A DNA stretch of 64,000 nt from Enterococcus columbae DSM 7374 = ATCC 51263 (GTDB taxonomy: Bacteria; Bacillota; Bacilli; Lactobacillales; Enterococcaceae). The translations under genes were made by a program, and so were the position numbers. The stretch's first letter is position 1. Every line of letters starts with the position of its first letter. Positions 38,339-48,030 of this stretch are shown here, piece by piece. Under the pieces are notes generated by a model. That model saw nothing but the letters and a program-made list of their open reading frames with translations. It was not told where the DNA came from and did not search any database. Location: positions 794,913-858,912 of the forward strand of contig NZ_KE136347.1 of the NCBI RefSeq assembly GCF_000406925.1, read 5' to 3'.

Positions 38339-39358
38339 TCAACCTCCATAATAATACATTGCCTTTGGTGCTTTAGGCGTGCCGATTGCTTCAAGAACAG
38401 ATTTTGCTAGCGCAGCTTGGCTTTCACTTTTTGTGCTAAGATTACTTGTGACTGAGCTAAAGAATTTACTGAATGGATTATTGTTGGCAGCAGAATAAGT
38501 AAAGACTTCTGCATCCACTAAATCATAATCCTCACGTAAGGCAGCTAATGCTTCATCGCTATAACCAATTTCATCGACTAAACCAAGCTCCTTTGCTTGT
38601 GAGCCATCATAAATTCGACCATCGGCAAGCTGTTTAACTTTTGACTTATCCATATGGCGACCTTTTGCGACTACATCGACAAAACGTTCATACATTCGAT
38701 TTATATATTCTTGTAAGACCTTTTGTTCTTGTTCAGTTTGTTCACGGGTACTAGAGCCTATATCCTTTAGCGCCCCACTTTTAACCGTTTGATCTTTAAT
38801 GCCTAATTTTGCTAAAAGATCAGCATAATTAAGGCTTGACATAATCACCCCAATCGAGCCAGTTGTGGTTTCTTCACTAGCAAAAATTTTATCCGCATTT
38901 GCAGAAATATAATATCCACCACTAGCCGCCATGTTTTGCATAGAGACATAAATTGGTAATTTGGCTTCTTTTTTTAGATTAGTTAAGGCCCGAGCTAGTT
39001 CGCTACTTTCATAAGTGCCCCCACCAGGAGAATTCACCTTTAAAAATACAGCCTTGACCGTATCATCTTGACTAATTTTTTGAATCATCTCTAAGGTCTG
39101 TTGGTGATTATAGCCATCTTGTGAAAGTAAGCTTGATGTATCGCTATTAAGGATGGTACCATCTACCGTAATTTGCGCGATTCGCTTGGTACTATCCCCT
39201 TTTTCTACAATTGTTTCTTTCAATGCATGATCATTTAGTAAACTTTCTAGATTTAACTCCTCATCGTTCGTTTGATTGGCTTGTAAACCTAGACTAAATA
39301 AGCTGACTACGCATAGACCAAGCGCTATGATAACAGCAATCCATCTTCTTTGATTCAT
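38339..39358 (-). CDS. sppA: Signal peptide peptidase SppA
   Basis: 339 residues, serine protease of the S49 family. It has one N-terminal membrane anchor and then the protease domain with VKAVFLKVNSPGGGTYES, MAASGGYYIS, TGSIGVIMS (nucleophile Ser) and the Lys of SGALKDIGSS. It cleaves leftover signal peptides in the membrane and in Bacillus also helps resist antimicrobial peptides. The ATG at 39358 follows TTTGGAGGG. Confidence 0.92.
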   Translation of the reverse strand: MNQRRWIAVIIALGLCVVSLFSLGLQANQTNDEELNLESLLNDHALKETIVEKGDSTKRIAQITVDGTILNSDTSSLLSQDGYNHQQTLEMIQKISQDDTVKAVFLKVNSPGGGTYESSELARALTNLKKEAKLPIYVSMQNMAASGGYYISANADKIFASEETTTGSIGVIMSSLNYADLLAKLGIKDQTVKSGALKDIGSSTREQTEQEQKVLQEYINRMYERFVDVVAKGRHMDKSKVKQLADGRIYDGSQAKELGLVDEIGYSDEALAALREDYDLVDAEVFTYSAANNNPFSKFFSSVTSNLSTKSESQAALAKSVLEAIGTPKAPKAMYYYGG

Positions 39359-39378
39359 CTTTTTCCCTCCAAATTTCA

Positions 39379-39651
39379 CTAGACATTTTGTCTAATAATA
39401 ATTGCTTGTTGCTTTATCGTGTCATCCTCTTTAGCGAGCTGATAGCCTTGAAATACTTCTTGGCTAATGATATCGGTAATTTGATAGTGCTGAATCTGTT
39501 CGACTGATAAATCTGCGTTGCTAATTTCTTGTAAACTATCCCAGCCTGTATCTAAAAAGATAGGCGTTTGATCATCTAATTGATAGCGCTCTTGTAATTT
39601 GGCCAAGCACTTTTTCAATTCACCTAATGATAACGTCTGTGTCTCGTTCAT
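39379..39651 (-). CDS. Hypothetical protein, upstream of sppA
   Basis: 90 residues, Gln/Leu/Asp-rich, predicted soluble and helical at both ends (LGELKKCLAKLQERYQ). It has a good ribosome site (AAGGAGTG) and ends 20 bases before the sppA start, so it leads that operon. No family is recognised. Confidence 0.6.
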   Translation of the reverse strand: MNETQTLSLGELKKCLAKLQERYQLDDQTPIFLDTGWDSLQEISNADLSVEQIQHYQITDIISQEVFQGYQLAKEDDTIKQQAIIIRQNV

Positions 39652-39784
39652 TCATTATTCACTCCTTTCATCCCTTACACTTTCCACAAAATTACCATGA
39701 CAACTCTATTCTAACAGAAAACAGGAAAAGAATACAGCCTGCCTAGACCAATTATCTAGACCAATTATTTTTTTGAGTTTTTTA

Positions 39785-39813
39785 TTGACATATTTTAACG
39801 CTTAGATTATGAT
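39785..39813 (+). promoter_or_regulatory. Promoter of glmS
   Basis: TTGACA at 39785-39790 and TATGAT at 39808-39813 with 17-base spacing. The leader of about 85 bases starts with a hairpin AGCTTTT-GTT-AAAAGCT at 39820-39836. It is too short for a glmS ribozyme. Confidence 0.8.
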
Positions 39814-39904
39814 TGCATTAGCTTTTGTTAAAAGCTAAACAAAACAAAAGACATCTATACCAATTTAGATAGAATAATAAAAAAATAAAGGTAGGTTAAT
39901 TTTT

Positions 39905-41716
39905 ATGTGTGGAATCGTCGGAATCGTTGGAAAAAATCAAGCAGAACGGGTCATTTTAAATGGATTGCATCGCTTAGAATATCGTGGTTATGATTCAGCT
40001 GGCTTATTTGTCGCTGATGAATCCCATCATCATTTGGTTAAATCACCTGGTCGCATTAAAAATCTAGAAGATAAAGTAACTGCCGAAGTGACTGGCAATA
40101 TCGGTATCGGTCATACACGTTGGGCGACTCACGGTGAACCAACTGAAGAAAATGCCCATCCACATACTTCTCAAAGTGGTCAATTAGTCTTAGTGCATAA
40201 CGGGGTAATTGAAAACTTTGAAGAAATCCAACAAAATTACTTAAGTGAACACACCTTCTTAGGCCAAACAGATACAGAAATCGCGGTACACTTAGTAGAA
40301 GAATTAAAAGTGAAAGAAAATCTTTCTACTAAAGAGGCTTTTCGTAAAGCCCTAAGTATCATCAAAGGTTCTTATGCATTTGGTTTAATTGATTTAACTG
40401 ATTTACAAACAATCTATGTTGCTAAAAACAAAAGTCCATTATTAATTGGTCTTGGAGATGGCTTTAATGTGATTTGTTCTGATGCATTAGCTGTATTAGA
40501 TCAAACAGATACCTTCGTTGAAATCGAAGACGGTGAAATGGTCACTGTTACTGCAGATAGTGTTGTAATTGAAAAACAAGACGGTCAAGTGGTTACTCGT
40601 GACAGTTTCAAAACCCAAGTCGATCTTACTGATATCGAAAAAGGAACTTATCCATTTTATATGTTAAAAGAAATCGACGAACAACCAACTGTCATGCGCC
40701 GATTAGTTCAAGAATATCAAGGTGACAACCATCAAGTAAACATCGATCCAGCATTAGTTGCTGAATTTGCTCAAAGTGACCGAATTTATATCGTTGCTTG
40801 CGGAACTAGTAACAATGCCGGTTGGAGTGCTAAAACATTAATTGAAAAATTAACAAACATTCCAGTTGAAGTGCATTTATCTAGTGAATTTGCTTATGAT
40901 ATGCCTTTGTTATCAGCCAAACCATTCTTCATCTACTTAAGCCAAAGTGGCGAAACTGCTGATAGCCGCCAAGTATTAGTGACCACCAATAAATTAGGTC
41001 ATCCAGCGTTAACGATTACTAACGTTGCGGGTTCAACGCTTTCTCGTGAAGCGAAGCATACTTTATTACTATATGCCGGACCTGAGATTGCCGTAGCTTC
41101 TACCAAGGCGTATACTGGTCAAATCGCCGTAATGTCTATTTTAGCTAAAGCAGTGGGTGAATATAAACAAATTCAAGCAGCTAAAGAATTTGATGTCTTC
41201 CATGAATTATCTATCGTTGCCAGTGCAATGGATAGCTTAATCAATGACAAACAACATATCAAAGATTTAGCCGATGAATTCTTAGCAACGACTCGTAATG
41301 CCTTTTACATTGGTCGTTCAAATGACTACTATGTTTCCATGGAAGCTGCCTTGAAGCTAAAAGAAATCTCTTATGTCCAAGCAGAAGGTTTCGCTGCTGG
41401 TGAATTAAAACACGGGACAATCGCATTGATTGAAGAAGGTACTCCAGTGATGGCGATTATTACTGAAGAAGTAACTGGCTCACACACACGCGGAAATATC
41501 AAAGAGGTTGAAAGTCGTGGGGCTAAAACTTTGGTCATCGTTACTGAAAAATTAGCAAAACCAACTGACCAAATCGTTTTACCAACAGTGCATCCATTAT
41601 TATCTAGCTTAGTTTCTGTTGTGCCTACTCAATTATTAGCTTATAACGCAACCATTCAACGTGGTTACGATGTAGATAAACCTCGTAACTTGGCTAAATC
41701 AGTAACCGTTGAATAA
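39905..41716 (+). CDS. glmS: Glutamine-fructose-6-phosphate aminotransferase
   Basis: 603 residues. It makes glucosamine 6-phosphate, the first step to UDP-GlcNAc. The N-terminal glutaminase has the catalytic Cys2 in MCGIVGIVG and HTRWATHG. Two SIS domains follow, with ACGTSNNAG, LSQSGETADS and the C-terminal PRNLAKSVTVE. AAAGGTAGG lies upstream of the ATG. GlmM, which acts next, is encoded at 44468-45829. Confidence 0.98.
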   Translation: MCGIVGIVGKNQAERVILNGLHRLEYRGYDSAGLFVADESHHHLVKSPGRIKNLEDKVTAEVTGNIGIGHTRWATHGEPTEENAHPHTSQSGQLVLVHNGVIENFEEIQQNYLSEHTFLGQTDTEIAVHLVEELKVKENLSTKEAFRKALSIIKGSYAFGLIDLTDLQTIYVAKNKSPLLIGLGDGFNVICSDALAVLDQTDTFVEIEDGEMVTVTADSVVIEKQDGQVVTRDSFKTQVDLTDIEKGTYPFYMLKEIDEQPTVMRRLVQEYQGDNHQVNIDPALVAEFAQSDRIYIVACGTSNNAGWSAKTLIEKLTNIPVEVHLSSEFAYDMPLLSAKPFFIYLSQSGETADSRQVLVTTNKLGHPALTITNVAGSTLSREAKHTLLLYAGPEIAVASTKAYTGQIAVMSILAKAVGEYKQIQAAKEFDVFHELSIVASAMDSLINDKQHIKDLADEFLATTRNAFYIGRSNDYYVSMEAALKLKEISYVQAEGFAAGELKHGTIALIEEGTPVMAIITEEVTGSHTRGNIKEVESRGAKTLVIVTEKLAKPTDQIVLPTVHPLLSSLVSVVPTQLLAYNATIQRGYDVDKPRNLAKSVTVE

Positions 41717-41735
41717 CACTAAATATCATAGAACC

Positions 41736-41773
41736 AAAAGACGTAAGGATAAACGCCCCTTACGTCTTTTTTT
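41736..41773 (+). terminator. Terminator of glmS
   Basis: AAAAGACGTAAGG (41736-41748) pairs with CCTTACGTCTTTT (41758-41770), then more T. The A-run on the other side lets it also serve lplA on the minus strand. Confidence 0.9.
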
Positions 41774-41775
41774 GA

Positions 41776-42756
41776 TCAGGCAAATAAGCAGGCTAATATT
41801 TCTTCATTACTAATCTGGTAAAAAAGTTGACTCGCTTTTTGTTTGGCTAGTACCCTTTCAACGGCCTCATAAGTAAAGGGTTGATTAACCAAAGCCTGCT
41901 CCAATTGATCTAATTCCCCATAACTAAAAAAATCTCCACGAAACGCACAATTTTGAATTCTGCCTTTTTGAATATTTAAAGCTATCTCTAGATAACCAGC
42001 TGGGAATTTTTGCGCTTTGATCATTGAAAATGGTGGATTTTTCCCAAAAGTCCACTCCCAGCTTCTAAATTTGTCTTGTGCAAGCTGCTCAATAGCTAGC
42101 TGATCAGCAGAGGTTAATGCATACAATTGATAAGCATCACTTAATATTTCAGCTAAAAGCTTTTGTCTAAAAAGGGCTATTGGCCATTGCTCGCTTAAAA
42201 ACGCTTGAATATTGCCCGTGCGATCACGAACGGATTTGATGCCTTTAGATGCTATTTTATACTTTGGTGGATTGAGATATTTAGTCATTTTAGTAAAATC
42301 CATGTTGTAAAGTAAGGATCCATGATGAATGGTATACTCGCCTTTATTACATTGCGCATTGCCAGAAATTTTTTTACCAGCAAGTGCCAAGTCATTACGG
42401 CTATTATAGTCTACATCCACTCCTAGTGCATGCAAAGCAACAATAATCTTATCCATGTATGTTTTAAAGTCAATCATTTCACTGGCAGATTTTACGATAA
42501 AACTATATTGTAGACTTCCTTCATCAGTGTAAATCGTGCCACCGCCCGTATTCCGTCGAACCAAATCAATCTGATCAGCCTTTATTTGCGACAATATTAT
42601 CTCACTAAAGCTATTTTGAAAATTCCCTAGCATGACAGTTGGTCGCGTTTGCCAAAGCATAAATACCCCATCGCTAAAGCGTTTATTCATACAAAGATAT
42701 TCCTCCAAGGCAAAATATTGCGCCGCCTGTTGATAATTTGCGTCAATAAATATCAC
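41776..42756 (-). CDS. lplA: Lipoate-protein ligase A
   Basis: 326 residues. It activates free lipoate with ATP and attaches it to lipoyl domains. The N-terminal catalytic domain has RRNTGGGTIYTDEGSLQYSF and GKKISGNAQ with the active Lys; the accessory C-terminal domain is present. The start overlaps the lipA stop by four bases, so it is translated with lipA. Confidence 0.93.
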   Translation of the reverse strand: MIFIDANYQQAAQYFALEEYLCMNKRFSDGVFMLWQTRPTVMLGNFQNSFSEIILSQIKADQIDLVRRNTGGGTIYTDEGSLQYSFIVKSASEMIDFKTYMDKIIVALHALGVDVDYNSRNDLALAGKKISGNAQCNKGEYTIHHGSLLYNMDFTKMTKYLNPPKYKIASKGIKSVRDRTGNIQAFLSEQWPIALFRQKLLAEILSDAYQLYALTSADQLAIEQLAQDKFRSWEWTFGKNPPFSMIKAQKFPAGYLEIALNIQKGRIQNCAFRGDFFSYGELDQLEQALVNQPFTYEAVERVLAKQKASQLFYQISNEEILACLFA

Positions 42757-43610
42757 TTCGCACCGCCTCCAGCTGCCAAAGCTTCATGCGCTTTATATGA
42801 GCTTCTAACCTGTGGCGAGCTAGCAACAAATTTAAAGCCTTTTTGCATACCAAGCCGACGATAAACACCGAATTGATGCATAGAAACATACTCTTGTAAG
42901 GGATAGTGTTTTGGTGAGGGTTGTAAATATTGGCCAATGGTAAAGAAATCAACTTTACTAGCCAAGCAATCATCCATCGCTTGTTCTACCTCTGCTTGTG
43001 TCTCACCTAAGCCCAGCATGATACCCGTCTTAGTAAAAATATCAGGTGCTTGCTCTTTAATATAAGCTAGGACTTCTAAGGAACGTTGATAAGTAGCTCG
43101 ATGGCGAATTTTAGGTGAAATACGAGCTACGGTTTCAATATTATGATTAATGATTTCTGGCTTAGCAGCAATCACTATATCTAAGCTAGCCTTATCCCCT
43201 TGAAAATCAGGAATTAGCACTTCGACGGTTGTAGCTGGATTATATTTACGAACGGCCTCGATACATTTAACAAATTGGCTTGCCCCACCATCAGCTAAAT
43301 CATCACGAGCAACGCTAGTAATAACCACATGCTTCAACCCCATTTGTTTGGTCGCTAAGGCTAAATGTTCTGGTTCTAACGTGTCAACTGCCTCCATATG
43401 ACCAAAACTGACATCACAAAAACGGCAATTCCTAGAACAATGCTTGCCTAAAATCATAAAGGTAGCCGTACCACTACTAAAGCATTCACCTAAATTTGGA
43501 CAGGTCGCCTCTGCACATACGGTATTTAGCTTTAAATCATGTAGCAGGCCATTCATTTGACCAACAGCTTTTTGGTTAAAGCGAATTTTAGGCTTGACTC
43601 TTTTTTCCAT
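42753..43610 (-). CDS. lipA: Lipoyl synthase
   Basis: 285 residues, radical SAM enzyme that inserts two sulfurs into octanoyl-lysine. Cysteine sets for both clusters are present: CAEATCPNLGEC for the auxiliary cluster and CSRNCRFC for the SAM cluster, plus the terminal RSSY serine ligand. It lies three bases after the lipoyl-domain gene. Making lipoate is uncommon in Lactobacillales, which mostly scavenge it. No lipB/lipM/lipL octanoyl transferase is seen here, so the octanoyl supply may come from LplA. Confidence 0.94.
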   Translation of the reverse strand: MEKRVKPKIRFNQKAVGQMNGLLHDLKLNTVCAEATCPNLGECFSSGTATFMILGKHCSRNCRFCDVSFGHMEAVDTLEPEHLALATKQMGLKHVVITSVARDDLADGGASQFVKCIEAVRKYNPATTVEVLIPDFQGDKASLDIVIAAKPEIINHNIETVARISPKIRHRATYQRSLEVLAYIKEQAPDIFTKTGIMLGLGETQAEVEQAMDDCLASKVDFFTIGQYLQPSPKHYPLQEYVSMHQFGVYRRLGMQKGFKFVASSPQVRSSYKAHEALAAGGGAK

Positions 43611-43613
43611 GCT

Positions 43614-43856
43614 TTATCCCTCCACTTCCATCACCGCTAAAACATCATCAACAAACACTTCATCACCTATTGATACTTTAACGTCTACTACCTGTCCAGC
43701 AAATAAAGCTTCAACCTCATGAACTGCTTTTTCTGTTTCGACTTCGTAGAGAATTTCACCTATTGCTACCTTACTGCCCACAGGTTTTAACCATTCCGTA
43801 ATTACGCCTTGATCAGTTTTCGTGCTCAATTTAGGAAATAATACTTCACGCTTCAT
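43614..43856 (-). CDS. Free-standing lipoyl (biotinyl/lipoyl-attachment) domain protein
   Basis: About 80 residues, a single lipoyl domain as in E2 subunits. The motif YEVETEKAVHEVEA contains the lysine to be lipoylated, and the flanking VGSKVAIGEIL and VSIGDEVFVDDVLAVME halves show the usual twofold barrel. No catalytic or E1/E3-binding domain follows. GAGGTG precedes the ATG at 43856. It heads an operon with lipA and lplA, so it may be their substrate, a lipoyl carrier or relay. The partner enzyme is not known. Confidence 0.85.
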   Translation of the reverse strand: MKREVLFPKLSTKTDQGVITEWLKPVGSKVAIGEILYEVETEKAVHEVEALFAGQVVDVKVSIGDEVFVDDVLAVMEVEG

Positions 43857-44282
43857 TACATAACACCTCATTTTATATCAACTATTATTGTATTCGCTTT
43901 CCATCTTACACCTAGTCTCGCTACAATTCAAGTCATTTCACATATTTCGTGTTATTTTTGTTGTATCACTCTTCAATCAGAATGCTTTGTTTTACAGATG
44001 TAATTAGCATTTTCAATTAGATTATTTGTTTTTTTGTGATTTTTTTATTTGTTTTGATGATCGAAGAATGAATATTTAGCAAAATCAGCTATATGTATTT
44101 TTTCACAAAAAGCTATCCTTGTCATTGTATTCTCAATTAGCAGCAAGTTACTTAGTTCTCCACCCAAATTTGCCTCTCCACTATGGTAATCTTTCTATTC
44201 TTTCTGATTTTCATAGTGGAGAGTATCACTCAAATTTTCTCGGGGCTGTTCAATTCACTTTACATCCTTATAATCTGTGTTC

Positions 44283-44393
44283 AGTAGCTAGACACTTCGG
44301 CGTATAAGCCAGAATATTAGGAAAGTTTTAACACCCTTTTCGAACTTTTCTAATATTCTGGAAACTTATCCGCTCGTGTCTAATCAAGCTACT
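44283..44393. repeat. Intergenic hairpin repeat, unit B
   Basis: A 111-base imperfect inverted repeat with arms AGTAGCT/AGCTACT, GACAC/GTGTC, CCAGAATATTAG/CTAATATTCTGG. Compared with unit A2, pairs have changed on both sides (C/G to T/A in the outer arm, AATGG to AATATT in the inner arm) so that pairing is kept. Confidence 0.85.
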
Positions 44394-44410
44394 TTACAAC
44401 CTTAAAATAA

Positions 44411-44454
44411 AACAGACTCAGAGATGCCAATTAAACGGCACTTTTGAGTCTGTT
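44411..44454 (-). terminator. Terminator of the cdaA-cdaR-glmM operon
   Basis: AACAGACTCA (44411-44420) pairs with TGAGTCTGTT (44445-44454), with an inner GCC/GGC; a T-rich tract follows on the minus strand. Confidence 0.8.
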
Positions 44455-44467
44455 CATCATTTAATCT

Positions 44468-45829
44468 TTATTCACTTAGTAAGCCTACTTTTTGTTTGAC
44501 AACTTGAGCAATCTTATCTACATAATTATTGACTAATTCATCAGTTGGGGCTTCTGCCATGATGCGTAATAGTGGCTCAGTTCCAGAAGGACGAACCAAG
44601 ACGCGACCTGTATCACCCATTTCATGCTCAACTTCCGCAATAACTGCCAATACATCCGGATGAGTCATCGCCAAGTTTTTATCCACTACTCGTAAATTAA
44701 CCAGTTTTTGTGGATAGATGGCAACTTCACTAGCAAGTTCAGATAATTTTTTACCTGTTTCTTTCATAATGTGGAGTAATTGAATTCCTGAAAGCATCCC
44801 ATCACCAGTCGTATTGAAATCCAAGAAAATCATATGACCAGATTGTTCTCCACCAAAATTGTAACCATTTTTCTTCATTTCTTCAACTACGTAACGGTCA
44901 CCCACTTGTGTGATTACATCACTTAAACCAATTGCTTCGATTGCCTTTCTAAAACCTAGATTGCTCATAACAGTGGTTACAACCGTATTTTGTTTTAGAC
45001 GACGTTTTTCAGCTAAATATTTTGCACAAATATACATAATTTTATCGCCATCAACAATATTTCCTAACTCATCCACTGCAATCACACGGTCTCCATCACC
45101 ATCAAAGGCCAAACCAACATCTGCTTGTTTTTCAACTACAAATGCTGCAAGTTTTTCAGGATGCGTTGAACCAACCCCTGCATTAATGTTTAAGCCATCT
45201 GGTGAAGTTCCCATAGTATAAAAATCAGTTTCTAAATCAGCAAATAGACGGTTCACAATTGGAGCAGCCGCACCATTAGCAGCATCTAAACAAACCGTCA
45301 TTCCCGATAAATCATTTGGAATTGTTTCAGTTAAGAAAGCTGCATATTTGATTAGCCCTTCTGGAAACTCTTCAACTGTACCTAAGCCTTCTGCTGATGG
45401 GCGAGGCAAGGTATCCTCTTTTGCATCCAATAATGCTTCAATTTCTAATTCTTGGGCATCTTCCAATTTAAAACCATCATTACCAAAAAATTTAATTCCA
45501 TTATCTTCGGCTGGATTATGTGAAGCTGAAATCATTACACCAGCACTGGCTTGTTGAATACGTGTTAGATAAGCTACGCCTGGTGTAGTTATAACACCTA
45601 GCTGAAATACTTCAATCCCCACAGACAGTAAACCAGCAATTAAGGCACTTTCTAATAGTTGACCAGAGATACGCGTATCCCGTCCAACTAAGACTCGAGG
45701 TCGACGTTTGCCTTCTTCATGTTGACTTAGGACATACCCTCCACAGCGACCTAATTTAAAGGCTAACTCCGGTGTTAATTCAATATTTGCCGTTCCTCTC
45801 ACACCGTCTGTACCAAAATATTTTCCCAT
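44468..45829 (-). CDS. glmM: Phosphoglucosamine mutase
   Basis: 453 residues. It converts glucosamine 6-phosphate to the 1-phosphate. The phosphoserine loop [13 protein letters not shown] (about 98-110), the metal-binding DGDGDR loop and the sugar-binding GGEQSGH are intact. It stands third in cdaA-cdaR-glmM, a conserved arrangement; in related bacteria GlmM binds and inhibits CdaA. Confidence 0.97.
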   Translation of the reverse strand: MGKYFGTDGVRGTANIELTPELAFKLGRCGGYVLSQHEEGKRRPRVLVGRDTRISGQLLESALIAGLLSVGIEVFQLGVITTPGVAYLTRIQQASAGVMISASHNPAEDNGIKFFGNDGFKLEDAQELEIEALLDAKEDTLPRPSAEGLGTVEEFPEGLIKYAAFLTETIPNDLSGMTVCLDAANGAAAPIVNRLFADLETDFYTMGTSPDGLNINAGVGSTHPEKLAAFVVEKQADVGLAFDGDGDRVIAVDELGNIVDGDKIMYICAKYLAEKRRLKQNTVVTTVMSNLGFRKAIEAIGLSDVITQVGDRYVVEEMKKNGYNFGGEQSGHMIFLDFNTTGDGMLSGIQLLHIMKETGKKLSELASEVAIYPQKLVNLRVVDKNLAMTHPDVLAVIAEVEHEMGDTGRVLVRPSGTEPLLRIMAEAPTDELVNNYVDKIAQVVKQKVGLLSE

Positions 45830-45851
45830 GATTTAATTCTCCCTTAACTCA

Positions 45852-46997
45852 TTAACTTTTTGCTTTATCTGTATTGACTTCTTCTTTTGATGGAGTAGAT
45901 TCTACTGTTGATTCAGTTGTTTCTGTTTTCTCCTCGCTCTTTGAAGAACTCTCACTTGTTGATGAACTATTCTCTGCCACCTGATTATTATTATTTTGCT
46001 TAGATGGTGTAATCGTTGTTGTCGCTTGATTTGACTGAGTTGTTGATGCTTTTAATGTCGGTGTGATAGTTACCGTCACATTTTTTTGATCAGTTTCATA
46101 ACGACTAGCGATTGGTATATTATATACCTTTGAAACCTTTTCTGCAATCCCTGTGATATCTACTGATAACTCAATTTCATTTAGCTTAGCCAATTCATTT
46201 GGGTAACCAGTAAGACTTACCTGTGCAGGCTCCACACTAAAGCTATAACTACTTACTGTATCTGGTATAGTACCAGTTTGTTTAATTTTAACTGGTACAA
46301 GCTTGGTTTGGGGCTTCAATTTAACATGGACCTCAACTTTAGGCTGCGAAAAGGTTACATCAAGCTGTTCACCTTTTTTGTTAATCGCAAATAATTTAAC
46401 CGATTTAGTCATATTTTCTTCAATTGGAGTAGTGCTTGTAACAATTGCTCGCACCGCACTAATTTCTTTCATCGTTTCTTCACCGGTAGTTACCACTATT
46501 CGCTCAGGTGTCGTCGTTACACTCTCAATTTCAACACCTGATTTGAGGCTATTCTCGGCAACTGCTGCTTCAACGTTGAAAGTTTTAGATTGCTTATTCT
46601 CAATTGTAAGCAACATTTTCTTTGGTGTCAATTTAGCTTTTACACCACTTTTCAAATTCTCAACTTCCAAACTAACTTCATGCGTTCCAGGTTTTAATTT
46701 TTTTAAATGTGCAACCACACGGAAGGTACGCGTATCTTCATTGCTTTCAGCCAAGAGCTGCACCCGGTTCACACTGGTTAATTTAACGCTAACAGTTGGT
46801 TCATAGCCTTGAATATAATATTTTTCATCATCATAATCAAATACGATTGGTACCGATTTAATCGTCTCGGAATAGGAATAATTTGACTTTTGTAAATTAT
46901 TCTGAATAGTTGGGTTATTAGCATTATAGAATAAAACAATCGTAAGCAAAAAAGCAAAGAAAGCTGTTATCAACTTACCTTTTTGGATAAAATTCAT
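45852..46997 (-). CDS. cdaR: CdaA regulatory protein CdaR (YbbR domains)
   Basis: 381 residues. One N-terminal membrane segment (ITAFFAFLLTIVLFY) is followed by about three extracellular YbbR beta-domains and a Ser/Thr/Glu-rich tail of about 60 residues. CdaR binds CdaA in the membrane and modulates c-di-AMP synthesis. The start abuts the cdaA stop. Confidence 0.92.
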   Translation of the reverse strand: MNFIQKGKLITAFFAFLLTIVLFYNANNPTIQNNLQKSNYSYSETIKSVPIVFDYDDEKYYIQGYEPTVSVKLTSVNRVQLLAESNEDTRTFRVVAHLKKLKPGTHEVSLEVENLKSGVKAKLTPKKMLLTIENKQSKTFNVEAAVAENSLKSGVEIESVTTTPERIVVTTGEETMKEISAVRAIVTSTTPIEENMTKSVKLFAINKKGEQLDVTFSQPKVEVHVKLKPQTKLVPVKIKQTGTIPDTVSSYSFSVEPAQVSLTGYPNELAKLNEIELSVDITGIAEKVSKVYNIPIASRYETDQKNVTVTITPTLKASTTQSNQATTTITPSKQNNNNQVAENSSSTSESSSKSEEKTETTESTVESTPSKEEVNTDKAKS

Positions 46998-47891
46998 TTA
47001 CTTCGCTCCTTTCCGACGTTTTTTGGAATCATCTTTTGAAAAGAGACTAAACAAATTCCTTTTTTTCTTCATTTGGTTATCATAGGATAATTCACTAGAT
47101 AAGATTTCTAAATATTCTTCTTTACTTAAATCAGTAATTAATTGATTATTTAAGGTAATACTCACTCCACCAGTTTCTTCAGAGACAACAATGGTCACAG
47201 CATCACTTACTTCAGATACCCCCACAGCAGCTCGATGACGTGTCCCATATTCTTTAGGAATCAAGACGCTATCTGATAAAGGTAAATACGCACAAGCAAC
47301 TGCTACTTTACCCTCACGAATAATGACCGCTCCATCGTGTAAAGGGGTATTGGGAATAAAGATATTGGTGAGCAGTTCACCTGAAATGTCTGCATCTAAA
47401 GGAATCCCCGTTTCGATATATTCTTCCAAGCCTGTATTACGTTCAATGGTGATTAAAGCACCGATTTTACGTTTTGACATATATTGAACTGCCTTATCTA
47501 AAGACTGGATCATTTGCTTTTCTTCACGCTCTTGAACATTTTGTGGCGTAAAAAATTTCGTACGTCCTAAATGCTCCAAACCTCTTCGGATTTCCGGCTG
47601 AAAAATAACAACTGCTGCAATCGCTCCATAAGTGATGACTTGATCCATCAACCACGAAAGCGTGTGTAACCCCAAAAACTCAGCAACAAAGCGAATCAAT
47701 ATAAAAACCAAGACACCCTTTAACAGCTGAATCGCCTTTGTGCCTTTGACTAATTGCAATAATTTATATAATAAAAACCAAACAACTATAATATCTAAAA
47801 TGTTTATCAAAAATCCATACGATAAGATATTTTCAGAAAAAAGTTGCTTCCAATAATCTAATTGGAAAAAATTACCGTTTTGAAAAAACAT
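46998..47891 (-). CDS. cdaA: Diadenylate cyclase CdaA
   Basis: 297 residues. Three N-terminal membrane helices precede the DAC domain with the catalytic LHDGAVIIR and GTRHRAAVGVSE motifs. It makes c-di-AMP, which governs potassium and osmolyte balance and cell-wall stability. I chose the ATG at 47891 because AAAGAAGG lies seven bases before it. The BusR-like regulator at 12297-12950 is a likely receiver of this signal. Confidence 0.96.
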   Translation of the reverse strand: MFFQNGNFFQLDYWKQLFSENILSYGFLINILDIIVVWFLLYKLLQLVKGTKAIQLLKGVLVFILIRFVAEFLGLHTLSWLMDQVITYGAIAAVVIFQPEIRRGLEHLGRTKFFTPQNVQEREEKQMIQSLDKAVQYMSKRKIGALITIERNTGLEEYIETGIPLDADISGELLTNIFIPNTPLHDGAVIIREGKVAVACAYLPLSDSVLIPKEYGTRHRAAVGVSEVSDAVTIVVSEETGGVSITLNNQLITDLSKEEYLEILSSELSYDNQMKKKRNLFSLFSKDDSKKRRKGAK

Positions 47892-48000
47892 AAAACAACC
47901 TTCTTTCAATCAATACTACCATTTTAGTATAGCATACTCCCTTTATTTCTTGCAGTATATTAAGCATTTTTAAAAAATTTTTTGCATAAAACAACAAAAT

Positions 48001-48020
48001 AAGGCAGATTACTCCGCCTT
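48001..48020 (-). terminator. Terminator of nifJ
   Basis: AAGGC and GCCTT at the ends of 48001-48020 pair with one inner mismatch; ATTTTGTTGTTTT follows on the minus strand. Confidence 0.65.
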
Positions 48021-48030
48021 ATTTTGTCAA

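Larger units (their letters stand above)
43857..44467. other. Gene-free region: hairpin, repeat unit B, terminator
   Basis: No gene seen. A perfect 12-base stem CTCTCCACTATG (44174-44185) with CATAGTGGAGAG (44212-44223) is followed by hairpin repeat unit B and the glmM terminator. The first part is the A+T-rich upstream region of the lipoyl operon. Confidence 0.65.

Noticed and set aside
39814-39904. glmS ribozyme upstream of glmS
   Set aside because: The -10 box is only about 90 bases from the start codon, too short for the ribozyme, and no matching core was seen.
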